Of a stretch of DNA of 5,914 bases, positions 1 to 5,774 are shown piece after piece. The notes under the pieces were generated by a model, which was not told the DNA's origin, did no database searches, and worked only from the letters and a program-made list of their open reading frames with translations. The stretch is from Chloroflexota bacterium (GTDB lineage Bacteria > Chloroflexota > Anaerolineae > Fen-1058): NCBI GenBank assembly GCA_016219235.1, contig JACRBO010000309.1, positions 1 through 5,914 of the forward strand, written 5' to 3'. Numbering within the stretch: position 1 is the stretch's first letter; the number at the start of each line of letters is the position of its first letter. A program made the translations under genes and the position numbers.

Positions 1-34
1 GTTAATTATGCATAAAAGAATGAAGGCGAATTAT

Positions 35-68
35 AGAGTGGAGGCACTCGGCCGACAGCCACCACTTT
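35..68 (-). terminator. Possible weak terminator or hairpin after the rhodanese gene
   Basis: An imperfect inverted repeat pairs GTGGAGGC (38-45) with GCCACCAC (58-65) with one A-A mismatch. The stem extends by a few A-T or G-T pairs, and the 12-nt loop contains the self-complementary TCGGCCGA. It begins about 15 nt after the TAA at 83-85, in the right place to end the minus-strand transcript. The downstream bases on that strand (CTCTATAATT) are not a clean U-run, so intrinsic termination is doubtful. Confidence 0.35.
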
Positions 69-82
69 GGAACAAAACAGAT

Positions 83-1645
83 TTACTTGACGACGCGCAG
101 ACCAGCTATTACCCACTAGCCGAAACCTCCGCAGATGCTCTTGACGTTGGTGTAGCCCATCAGGCGCAGAGCCGTCAGCGCCAGGCTGCCACGTTGACCG
201 ACCGCGCAGTAGGTGAGGATGGGCGTGGCCTTGTCGGCGGGCAACCTGGTCATGTCCACGAACAGGTCGCGCATTGGGATGTTGACCGAGCCTTCGATGT
301 AGCCCGCGTCCTTGATTTCCTGCGCGGTGCGCACGTCGATCACGACCGGCTTAGGATCGGTCGCGATGGCTTTGGCTGCCGCAGCGGGCGCGATGCCCCA
401 GAAGTCGTCGGGCATGGTGCCGAGCCATGCATCGAGACCGGCGAGCAGCGTCGCGTCCACTTCAACCTTCACGCCGCTGGCCTTCGGCTCGACGGGGCCG
501 CCGTCCACGATCGGGAGGCTGGCCGTCTTCCAGCCGCTGAAGCCGCCGCTGATGCTCTTGGCGCCGGTGTAGCCCAGCATTTGCAGGACCGCAGTCGCAA
601 TGCCGCCGCGATGGCCGATGCCGCAGTAGAACAAAATCGGCTGATCTTTGGCGGGCAGCTTGTCCAGGTTCTTCAGCAGCGCGCGCACCGGAATGTTGAC
701 CGCGCCTTCGATAGTCTGCGTGATCTCTTTGGCTTCGCGCAGGTCGATGAGCATCGGCTTAGGATCGGCCGTCAGGGCCTTCAGCGCGTCAGTGTTCTTC
801 ATGCCGTAGTAGCCATCGGGGATGGCGGCCACGAAATCGGGCACGAGCTTGGTGGCGTCGAAGCCGCCGACCACGGGCAGGCCGTCTTTCTTCCACTTGT
901 TGAAACCGCCGCCGACGCTCTTGACCTCGGTGTAGCCCAATAGCCGCAGACCGGTCAAAGCCACACCACCGCGATGACCCACGCCGCAATAGACGTAGAT
1001 GGGGGCCGCTTTGTCGGCGGGCAGTTTATCCAGATTCTTGATCAGATCGGACATTACGATATTGACCGAGCCTTCGATATAGCCGCCAGCCAGGATTTCA
1101 GATTCGGTGCGCAGATCGATGATGAAGGGCTTGGGGTCGGTTGCAAAGATCTTGGCGGCGGTGGTGGTGGAAACAGCCCAGAAGTCGTCGGGAATGGTGA
1201 CCAGCCACGCGTCGAGCGCGGTCAGCAAGTCCTGATCGACCTCAACCTTCACACCGCTGGCCTTCGGCTCCACGGGCGCGCTATCGACGATAGGCAGATT
1301 AGCCGTCTTCCAGCCGCCGAACCCGCTCTGAATGCTTTTGGCGTTCTTGTAGCCTAACATTTGCAGAAGGGCGGCAGCAATGGCGCTGCGATGGCCCGAA
1401 CCGCAGTACAGGATTAGCGCTTGATCCTTGGCGGGCAGCTTGTCCAAGTTCTTCAGCAGCGAGCGCAGCGGGATGTTGACCGCACTCTCGATCGTCTGGG
1501 TGATTTCTTTCGGTTCACGCAGATCGATCAGCATCGGCTTAGGATCGGCCGCCAACGCCTTCAAGGCATCGGTGTTCTTCATACCAAAGTAGCCAGCGGG
1601 CAGATTCGACATGAAGTCGGTCACAGCCTTGTTCACATCGTAGGG
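83..1645 (-). repeat. 780-bp tandem duplication of a rhodanese domain pair
   Basis: Sequence at x and x+780 aligns over two units without net insertion or deletion. For example, 721-780 matches 1501-1560, and 121-180 matches 901-960. In protein terms, C143/C403 and C282/C542 are each exactly 260 residues apart. The A-type domains (1 and 3) are nearly identical over long stretches such as GMKNTDALKAL and TADPKPMLIDLRE. The B-type domains (2 and 4) share YIEGSVNI and PADKA. The second unit remains alignable beyond the annotated stop down to about position 85 (21 of 32 bases match between 89-120 and 869-900). Outer boundaries are approximate. Confidence 0.85.
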
Positions 1646-1831
1646 TGCTTTGGTCGGCTCAGGAACCTTAGTTGGTTCAGGTACTTTGGTCGGTTCGGGA
1701 GCTTTGGTCGGCTCCGGGGCCTTGGTCGGATCGACTTTAACCGGGGCAGGGGCCGGGGCGGCGGCGGGCGCGCACGCGCCGAGGAACAGGGCGACCACCA
1801 TTAACGTGACAAACAACTTATGCAGTTTCAT
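116..1831 (-). CDS. Four-domain rhodanese-like lipoprotein (C-terminally shortened)
   Basis: The 571-residue product is a predicted exported lipoprotein with four rhodanese (sulfurtransferase) domains. Residues 1-19 form a lipoprotein signal peptide with lipobox LGAC, so Cys20 would be lipidated. Residues 35-63 are a PEPTK-type spacer. Domains lie at about 70-182, 203-321, 330-442 and 463-571. Each has an ID(L/V)R motif and an active-site loop after a Cys: CGSGHR (C143), CGVGHR (C282), CGIGHR (C403) and CAVGQR (C542). Rhodaneses carry sulfur as a Cys persulfide, so extracytoplasmic sulfane-sulfur handling is inferred; donor and acceptor are unknown. Domains 1-2 and 3-4 are copies of one 260-residue pair with no net indel. 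An AAGGAGAG Shine-Dalgarno sequence (1834-1841) lies just upstream of the ATG. The TAG stop interrupts domain 4 right after GGFG; homology to domain 2 continues about 10 codons to a TAA at 83-85. The gene is divergent from a LysR gene. Family is confident; physiological role is not. Confidence 0.93.
   Translation of the reverse strand: MKLHKLFVTLMVVALFLGACAPAAAPAPAPVKVDPTKAPEPTKAPEPTKVPEPTKVPEPTKAPYDVNKAVTDFMSNLPAGYFGMKNTDALKALAADPKPMLIDLREPKEITQTIESAVNIPLRSLLKNLDKLPAKDQALILYCGSGHRSAIAAALLQMLGYKNAKSIQSGFGGWKTANLPIVDSAPVEPKASGVKVEVDQDLLTALDAWLVTIPDDFWAVSTTTAAKIFATDPKPFIIDLRTESEILAGGYIEGSVNIVMSDLIKNLDKLPADKAAPIYVYCGVGHRGGVALTGLRLLGYTEVKSVGGGFNKWKKDGLPVVGGFDATKLVPDFVAAIPDGYYGMKNTDALKALTADPKPMLIDLREAKEITQTIEGAVNIPVRALLKNLDKLPAKDQPILFYCGIGHRGGIATAVLQMLGYTGAKSISGGFSGWKTASLPIVDGGPVEPKASGVKVEVDATLLAGLDAWLGTMPDDFWGIAPAAAAKAIATDPKPVVIDVRTAQEIKDAGYIEGSVNIPMRDLFVDMTRLPADKATPILTYCAVGQRGSLALTALRLMGYTNVKSICGGFG
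1643..1729 (-). repeat. PEPTK spacer repeat (18-bp period) within the lipoprotein gene
   Basis: Residues 35-63 repeat the hexamer PEPTK(A/V) about five times, giving an imperfect 18-bp period in the DNA. It lies between lipidated Cys20 and the first rhodanese domain, so it probably acts as an extended Pro-rich tether holding the domains away from the membrane. Third-position differences between units suggest it is an old coding repeat kept by selection rather than a fresh slippage product. Such PTKAPEPTK linkers are, from memory, frequent in Chloroflexota lipoproteins. Confidence 0.85.
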
Positions 1832-1935
1832 TGCTCTCCTTCTTGTGTTTTGGGATATCTTCGATTAAGATCAACGAGCGAGGTGCAACACTGCGCGTTT
1901 GAGAAATCTGTCACATATTGTGTCACAGGTGTCCC

Positions 1936-1953
1936 CCTATCCATAGTGATAGG
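1936..1953. promoter_or_regulatory. Perfect inverted repeat CCTATC-N6-GATAGG, candidate operator
   Basis: The two six-base arms are exactly complementary around a six-base centre (CATAGT). The site lies 105 bp upstream of the lipoprotein ATG and 121 bp upstream of the LysR ATG. A dyad in a divergent LysR spacer is a candidate binding site. It does not fit a strict T-N11-A LysR box, and a six-base arm can occur by chance. Confidence 0.4.
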
Positions 1954-1970
1954 TGTCATACTCTCCTATT

Positions 1971-1985
1971 TGATTCACTGAAGCA
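1971..1985. promoter_or_regulatory. Imperfect 15-bp palindrome TGATTCACTGAAGCA, candidate LysR site
   Basis: The site is symmetric about C1978, with six of seven base pairs matching and the core TTCA-C-TGAA perfect. Its centre is about 33 bp from the centre of the 1936-1953 dyad, roughly three helical turns. That is compatible with the paired recognition and activation sites used by LysR tetramers. It immediately precedes the TATGAT -10-like hexamer, so a bound regulator could repress its own gene. Functional assignment is inference. Confidence 0.35.
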
Positions 1986-1995
1986 TATGATTCAC
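1971..1995 (+). repeat. Direct repeat of TGATTCAC, 17-bp period
   Basis: TGATTCAC occurs at 1971-1978 and again, identically, at 1988-1995. The copies flank the TATGAT -10-like hexamer. The 17-bp spacing is not an integral number of helical turns. It may be part of an operator or coincidental. Confidence 0.4.
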
Positions 1996-2063
1996 CATCA
2001 CTTATATATGGCGATTGAAATAGAAGGTATTGCTCAGCCCCGATTGGACTGGTGACGGCGAAC

Positions 2064-2068
2064 AGGAG
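2064..2068 (+). promoter_or_regulatory. Ribosome binding site that fixes the LysR start
   Basis: AGGAG lies six bases before the ATG at 2075. This selects that ATG over an in-frame TTG at 2030, which has no comparable site and would add a 15-residue tail not expected in LysR proteins, whose helix-turn-helix begins within the first few residues. Confidence 0.8.
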
Positions 2069-2074
2069 TCGGTT

Positions 2075-3019
2075 ATGCAACTTTCAGAACTCAGAATTTT
2101 TATCACGGCCGCTGAGGAACTCAACTTCAGCCGGACCGCCGAACGGCTGCACCTCTCGCAATCGGCCGTCAGCCAGAACATCCAGTCGCTGGAACGGGTC
2201 TTTGCCGTGGAGTTGTTTGTCCGCCAAGGCCGATCAGTCCGACTGAGCGAGGCCGGGCAAGCGCTGCTGCCATTGGCACAGGAAGTGGTCAACGCCGTCG
2301 GCCGCATGAGTGAAGTGATGAACGGCATCGAAGGCCAGGTGGCGGGCGAATTGATCATCGGTTGTTCGACAACCTCCGGCAAATATTTACTCCCAAACCT
2401 GGTCGCCGCTTTCCGGAAGGACTATCCTCTGGTTCGGCTCGGCATCAAGATCATGTCCCGCGACGAAGTGATCAATCGCCTGATTGATGGTCGCCTGGGA
2501 CTGGGTGTGACCAGTCAAAAGGTGGAGCAGCGCGATCTGGACTATGTGCCCTTTTTTGAGGATCGCGTGATCCTGATCGTATCCGCGCAGCACCGCTGGG
2601 CGGCCTATGGCCGCGCCTTACCCGCCGATCTGGTTGACGAGCCGATGATCCTGCGTGAAGACAAGGCGGGTACGATGCAAGTATTGCTGGAGGGATTGGC
2701 ACAGCACGGCATCACGCTGGATATGCTCAATCCGATCATGGAAATCGGCAATGCGGAAGCGATTGAGATGGCCGTTGAAGAGAACCTCGGCATCGCGTTC
2801 GTCGCGGAACTGGCGGCGGCACGCGGTTTGGCGCTGGGCCGCGTGAAGAAAGTAGACGTACAGGGGCTGGATTTGCGGCGTACCATTTACATTGCGCGCA
2901 ACACACGAGTGCCGCTATCGCGCACCCAGGATCGCTTTTGGACCTTCGTGGCGCAGCGGCGCGAACAGTTCACGTCCGACATTTGGAATAAACTGATGGG
3001 GCTGATCGCGCCGCCGTAA
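2075..3019 (+). CDS. LysR-family transcriptional regulator (CysL/CbbR-like effector domain)
   Basis: The 314-residue product has the usual LysR length. Residues 1-60 are the winged helix-turn-helix: MQLSELRIFITAAEELNFSR opens it, followed by AERLHLSQSAVSQNIQSLE (recognition helix around 29-40) and FVRQGRSVRLSEAG (wing). A linker helix runs to about residue 88. The two-lobed effector-binding domain covers about 91-295, with GCSTTSGKYLLP (96-107) at the ligand-pocket end of its first strand and a second lobe at about 165-265. That GxSTTxGxYLLP pattern is what I associate with the CysL/CbbR-like subgroup (sulfite/sulfur or CO2-fixation regulators). Subgroup assignment is from memory, and the ligand is unknown. 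The gene is divergent from the rhodanese lipoprotein, the likely target along with itself. A strong terminator follows, so it is probably monocistronic. Confidence 0.94.
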   Translation: MQLSELRIFITAAEELNFSRTAERLHLSQSAVSQNIQSLERVFAVELFVRQGRSVRLSEAGQALLPLAQEVVNAVGRMSEVMNGIEGQVAGELIIGCSTTSGKYLLPNLVAAFRKDYPLVRLGIKIMSRDEVINRLIDGRLGLGVTSQKVEQRDLDYVPFFEDRVILIVSAQHRWAAYGRALPADLVDEPMILREDKAGTMQVLLEGLAQHGITLDMLNPIMEIGNAEAIEMAVEENLGIAFVAELAAARGLALGRVKKVDVQGLDLRRTIYIARNTRVPLSRTQDRFWTFVAQRREQFTSDIWNKLMGLIAPP

Positions 3020-3048
3020 GCGATACGCTGTCAATGCTGTACAAACTC

Positions 3049-3086
3049 AAACTGCCGAAGCCGGATTGCCCGGCTTCGGCAGTTTT
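3049..3086 (+). terminator. Strong intrinsic terminator after the LysR gene
   Basis: CTGCCGAAGCCGG (3052-3064) and CCGGCTTCGGCAG (3070-3082) are perfect 13-bp complements around a 5-nt loop (ATTGC), and the plus strand continues into TTTT. Three additional A-T pairs (3049-3051 with 3083-3085) extend the stem. The stem starts 29 nt after the LysR stop codon. On the opposite strand the hairpin is followed by TTTGAGTTTG, so weak bidirectional activity is possible, although no gene converges here. Confidence 0.9.
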
Positions 3087-3219
3087 CGCGCTAGCCTGCC
3101 TGCCTGCTCACCGGCCTTCAAACCAAATTCAAATAATCGGGTGCGCCGTTTGCTTGATTCGGGTGTATGCTGTTAGCATGCAACGCGTAATCGGCGGGGG
3201 GAACTGCTGGAGGTGAACC
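3087..3219 (+). promoter_or_regulatory. Leader/promoter region of the kelch-protein gene
   Basis: This 133-bp stretch between terminator and start codon must hold the promoter if the kelch gene is transcribed separately. I see no convincing -35/-10 pair; TTGATT (3154-3159) is only a possible -35. A small inverted repeat ATGCT-GTT-AGCAT lies at 3167-3179. The Shine-Dalgarno sequence GGAGGTG (3209-3215) is strong and sits four to five bases before the ATG at 3220, which supports that start. Confidence 0.5.
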
Positions 3220-5757
3220 ATGCAACGCAGTCTCTTGGCGGTACTCCTGGCGTTGGGTGTGATTGCCCTCACCGTGTCACTGGCCGCCGCCTCGATTGAA
3301 CCGCCTCGCGATTTACCCCGGACCGATCGGTCCTCTCAACCTGATCAACCCGAGTCCGCTCGACCGGACGTGCCCTGTCTCGTCGTACCGTCGGCCGCCG
3401 AAACCTACACCACGACCGACTGGCAAATGGAAGCACTCATCCCCACCGGGCGGCACGATTTTGGCCTGGTCGCGCAGCCGGGCAGTTATTACTTGTACGC
3501 GTTCGGCGGGGTAGTCAGTGCCACGGACATGCTGACCTCAACCGAGCGCTACAACGCCTGCTCGCAACAGTGGGAGTCACTGGCTCCGCTGCCTCAGCCG
3601 CGCGGCTACGTGATGGCGGTTGAGGTTGACGGCAAGTACTACGTGGTCGGCGGCGTCGATCAGGTTGTGTCGGGCACGTTCGGTGTGCAGAACACGACCT
3701 ATGTTTATAATCCGGCCACTGATGCCTGGACGCAGTTGGCCGACCTGCCGCAAGCATTGGGCGGTGTGATGGCGGCGACCGTCAACGGCAAGTTGTACGC
3801 TTTCGGCGGCTTCGATTCGCGCGGTTACAATCACGGCAATGTGGACACGACCTACGAATACAATCCCGCCACCAACACCTGGCTGACGCGCACGGCTATG
3901 ATCAGCGGTACACGCTCACTGGCGGGTGCGGCCAGCCTCAACGGCAAGATTTACCTGGTGGGCGGCATCACCGATGGCGATCCGTACACGGCCACGTTGG
4001 GGTCGATGATCATCTACGATCCCGTGACGAATACGTGGCAGTCGGGGGCCAGCGTGGGCAAGAATCGATCGTTGGCGCTGACCGTTGCGCCCGATAATGC
4101 GATCTACGCCTTCGGCGGCGAGGGCGGTGAAGGCCCACTCAATTACCGCTATGATCCCGCGCTCGGCAGGTGGGAATCGCTGTCAGCCTATTACGCCGAT
4201 TACTATCGATCGGGTGTGGGCGCGGCCTATTCGCGCGGGCGGGTGTTCATCGTGGGCGGCTACGAGGACTTCTTCACGCTGACTACCCGGAACGTCGAAT
4301 CATTGAGGCTGTTCGACGATGTGTGTCTGTCGTCGCTGACGGCCGATCGGGCGGTGGCTCATCCCGGCGATGTTCTGCGCTACACCATCGAGTTGCACAG
4401 CGGCATCGAAGTGTTGGAGGCCGTCACCGCGATCGATCCATTGTCGGCAGGCGTACAATTCGCGGGCTTCATCACCCAACCGGCCGGCACGCATTTCAAC
4501 GCCGCGCTCAATCGGGTGGAGTGGGTGCATTCACTGAATAGCTTCTCCGCGCCGATTACGATTACGTTTGACGTGATCGTGACGCCCGATCTGCATCCGG
4601 GTCAACGCATCACAAACACGCTGTTCGTCGATAGCGGCGCAGGCTGGAATGTGGTGCGTACGGCGGTGACGGCGATCGATTACTTCGATCTGTCCTCGTC
4701 GGCCAAAGAGATCGATCGGAGCACGCTGGCCGACACCGGCCTTGTCACGTACACGCTCCGTGTGCAGAATCCATCGGGCATGTCAGGCACCATCGTGGTG
4801 AGTGATCCGCTGCCCTTCGGCGCAACCTACCTCACCGACAGTTTAAGTGCCTCCAGTGGTGTGGCTGAATTTGCGGATAACGCCATCGTGTGGCAGGGAC
4901 AGTTGCCCGCGGTGTTCACGGACACCAACGCCACCGCTGATTACGTGTGGGGCGATAGCCGCGGCGGCGGCACAGTGCCCAACGTGAGGTACGAGTGGAT
5001 CGAGATTGCTAACATTGGCCGGCCGTTCGCGTGGTACTACCCCACGCATGCCGCCTGCAACCCCGTGCCGATTCCGTTTCCGTACGATTTCTTCGGCACG
5101 ATTTACACCAAGATGGCGGTGCAGATCGATGGCACGTTGTTCTTCCATTGGAATCAGGAAGGTTGGCACTCTGAAGAAATGGGGCCGAACAATCAGCCCA
5201 TTCCCGGCGACCCGCAAGTGCCCGTTCGCGGCTTCATCGCGCCGTTCTGGGACGATCTGTTTTTGCGGCCTGGCCGCATGTGGTACATGGTCGTCGGCAC
5301 TGCGCCGCACCGCCGATTGGTAATCGAATACTCTCGCACCTCGCGGCTGGGCCTGCACAATGAGTTCGGCACACCGGGGGAATTTGAGGTGATCCTCGAC
5401 GAGACGACCAGCATCATCACGCTGCAATATCGCGACGTGGATTTTGGTCATGCTGAAGTGGACTACGGTGCGAGTGCGACGGTGGGCATCCAGGACACGA
5501 CCGAGCATGGCCTGCAATACGCATACAACGAGCCACGCTTGTCCAACGAATTGGCAATTGTCTATGTGCCGCCGCAGCAGACCTACACCACCACCGCCCG
5601 CTCAGCCGAGATCAAATTTGCGGCCTCGCTCGTGACCGATCAATTGCCCATCTTGAACACGGCGACTTTCACCGATAGTTTTGGCACAACCCTTCAACGC
5701 CAGGCGTTGGCCTTCATTCCAACGGCGTGGGTGTATCTGCCCGTGATGTTGCGATAG
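3220..5757 (+). CDS. Secreted kelch-propeller / DUF11-like / nidogen-like surface protein
   Basis: The 845-residue product begins with a signal peptide (MQRSLLAVLLALGVIALTVS, cleavage probably near the AAAS at 23-25). Kelch repeats span about 68-369; blades start near 90, 139, 191, 243, 294 and 341, each with a hydrophobic-GG strand pair (YAFGG, YVVGG, YAFGG, YLVGG, YAFGG, FIVGG), most followed by YNPAT-type turns and a Trp. The N-terminal DWQMEALIPTGR segment probably closes the last blade, which lacks its Trp, giving a six-bladed propeller. Residues about 370-487 form a DUF11-like Ig-type domain (GDVLRYTIEL, DPLSAGVQF, ITNTLFVD). A second begins at 489 (LVTYTLRVQNPSG, VSDPLPFGATY) and resumes at 793 (AEIKFAASLV, ILNTATFTD). 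Between them, 564-792 resembles nidogen-type extracellular domains (GFIAPFWDDLF, RRLVIEYSR, VGIQDTTEHGLQYAYN). The protein ends in VYLPVMLR. No catalytic residues are recognisable; an adhesive or surface-display role is inferred. Confidence 0.9.
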   Translation: MQRSLLAVLLALGVIALTVSLAAASIEPPRDLPRTDRSSQPDQPESARPDVPCLVVPSAAETYTTTDWQMEALIPTGRHDFGLVAQPGSYYLYAFGGVVSATDMLTSTERYNACSQQWESLAPLPQPRGYVMAVEVDGKYYVVGGVDQVVSGTFGVQNTTYVYNPATDAWTQLADLPQALGGVMAATVNGKLYAFGGFDSRGYNHGNVDTTYEYNPATNTWLTRTAMISGTRSLAGAASLNGKIYLVGGITDGDPYTATLGSMIIYDPVTNTWQSGASVGKNRSLALTVAPDNAIYAFGGEGGEGPLNYRYDPALGRWESLSAYYADYYRSGVGAAYSRGRVFIVGGYEDFFTLTTRNVESLRLFDDVCLSSLTADRAVAHPGDVLRYTIELHSGIEVLEAVTAIDPLSAGVQFAGFITQPAGTHFNAALNRVEWVHSLNSFSAPITITFDVIVTPDLHPGQRITNTLFVDSGAGWNVVRTAVTAIDYFDLSSSAKEIDRSTLADTGLVTYTLRVQNPSGMSGTIVVSDPLPFGATYLTDSLSASSGVAEFADNAIVWQGQLPAVFTDTNATADYVWGDSRGGGTVPNVRYEWIEIANIGRPFAWYYPTHAACNPVPIPFPYDFFGTIYTKMAVQIDGTLFFHWNQEGWHSEEMGPNNQPIPGDPQVPVRGFIAPFWDDLFLRPGRMWYMVVGTAPHRRLVIEYSRTSRLGLHNEFGTPGEFEVILDETTSIITLQYRDVDFGHAEVDYGASATVGIQDTTEHGLQYAYNEPRLSNELAIVYVPPQQTYTTTARSAEIKFAASLVTDQLPILNTATFTDSFGTTLQRQALAFIPTAWVYLPVMLR
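3421..4326 (+). other. Kelch beta-propeller region (residues 68-369)
   Basis: Six degenerate repeats of about 45-52 residues run in tandem. The best conserved are blades 2-4, with TTYVYNPATDAWTQL, TTYEYNPATNTWLT and MIIYDPVTNTWQSG. Blade 5 is shorter (AIYAFGGEGGEGPLNYRYDP) and blade 6 lacks the terminal Trp strand. Kelch propellers are usually interaction scaffolds. The galactose-oxidase type of kelch enzyme needs Tyr, His and Cys copper ligands that I cannot identify here. Confidence 0.85.
4909..5595 (+). other. Nidogen-like extracellular domain apparently inserted in a DUF11-like domain
   Basis: Residues about 564-792 contain FPYDFFGTIYTKMAVQIDG, VRGFIAPFWDDLF, RRLVIEYSR, EFEVILDETTSIITLQY and ATVGIQDTTEHGLQYAYN. 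This order (surface strand with a DG turn, IAPFWDD, a W/EY strand, a VGIQ...GLQY motif) matches what I recall of nidogen-like modules in secreted bacterial proteins. The flanking IVWQGQLPA and SAEIKFAASLV look like two adjacent strands of one DUF11-like fold. Boundaries are approximate and the family assignment is from memory. Confidence 0.6.
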
Positions 5758-5774
5758 GATAGCCAAACTAAAAA

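Larger units (their letters stand above)
1832..2074. promoter_or_regulatory. Divergent promoter/operator region between the lipoprotein and LysR genes
   Basis: This 243-bp spacer separates two divergent start codons and is more AT-rich than its flanks. It contains TGTCACA at 1909-1915 and 1921-1927, further TGTC cores at 1930-1933 and 1954-1957, a perfect inverted repeat CCTATC-N6-GATAGG at 1936-1953, an imperfect 15-bp palindrome at 1971-1985, and a TGATTCAC direct repeat. TATGAT (1986-1991) could be a -10 box for the LysR gene, but no convincing -35 lies 17 bp upstream. On the minus strand, TTGCAC (plus-strand 1883-1888) is a possible -35 for the lipoprotein gene without a clear -10. Classical LysR regulators bind dyads in such spacers, repress themselves and activate the divergent neighbour; that role is inferred here. 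Confidence 0.6.

Noticed and set aside
116..118. UAG recoded as an amino acid (reassigned code or pyrrolysine)
   Set aside because: The kelch gene ends naturally at TAG (5755-5757) directly after its VYLPVMLR tail, and no recoding hairpin is evident; a simple nonsense change is more economical.
8..943. Long plus-strand open frame (311 codons) opposite the rhodanese gene
   Set aside because: It is antisense to the conserved rhodanese domains, its translation has the Arg/His/Gly/Asp-rich look of an antisense shadow, and it repeats with the same 780-bp period only because the gene below it does.
1643..1729. CRISPR-like or minisatellite array suggested by the 18-bp period
   Set aside because: The units lie in frame within a lipoprotein linker, have no spacers, and vary at codon third positions, as expected for a coding Pro-rich repeat.
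974..1804. Two further plus-strand frames (974-1357 and 1421-1804) opposite the rhodanese gene
   Set aside because: They are shadows of the same duplicated coding region, with no ribosome binding site and no recognisable protein family.
2030..2074. In-frame upstream TTG start extending the LysR protein by 15 residues
   Set aside because: It has no good Shine-Dalgarno sequence, whereas AGGAG sits six bases before the ATG at 2075, where LysR homology begins.
3034..3216. 60-codon plus-strand frame between the LysR and kelch genes
   Set aside because: Its first codons run through the perfect terminator hairpin, and it has no ribosome binding site or family resemblance.
3421..4326. Galactose-oxidase-type kelch enzyme
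   Set aside because: I cannot find the expected Tyr-Cys cofactor pair or His copper ligands, and the attached DUF11-like domains fit a structural surface protein better.
4843..5517. 224-codon minus-strand frame opposite the kelch-protein gene
   Set aside because: It is antisense to well-formed extracellular domain motifs and its composition (Arg, His, Val rich) is typical of a high-GC shadow frame.
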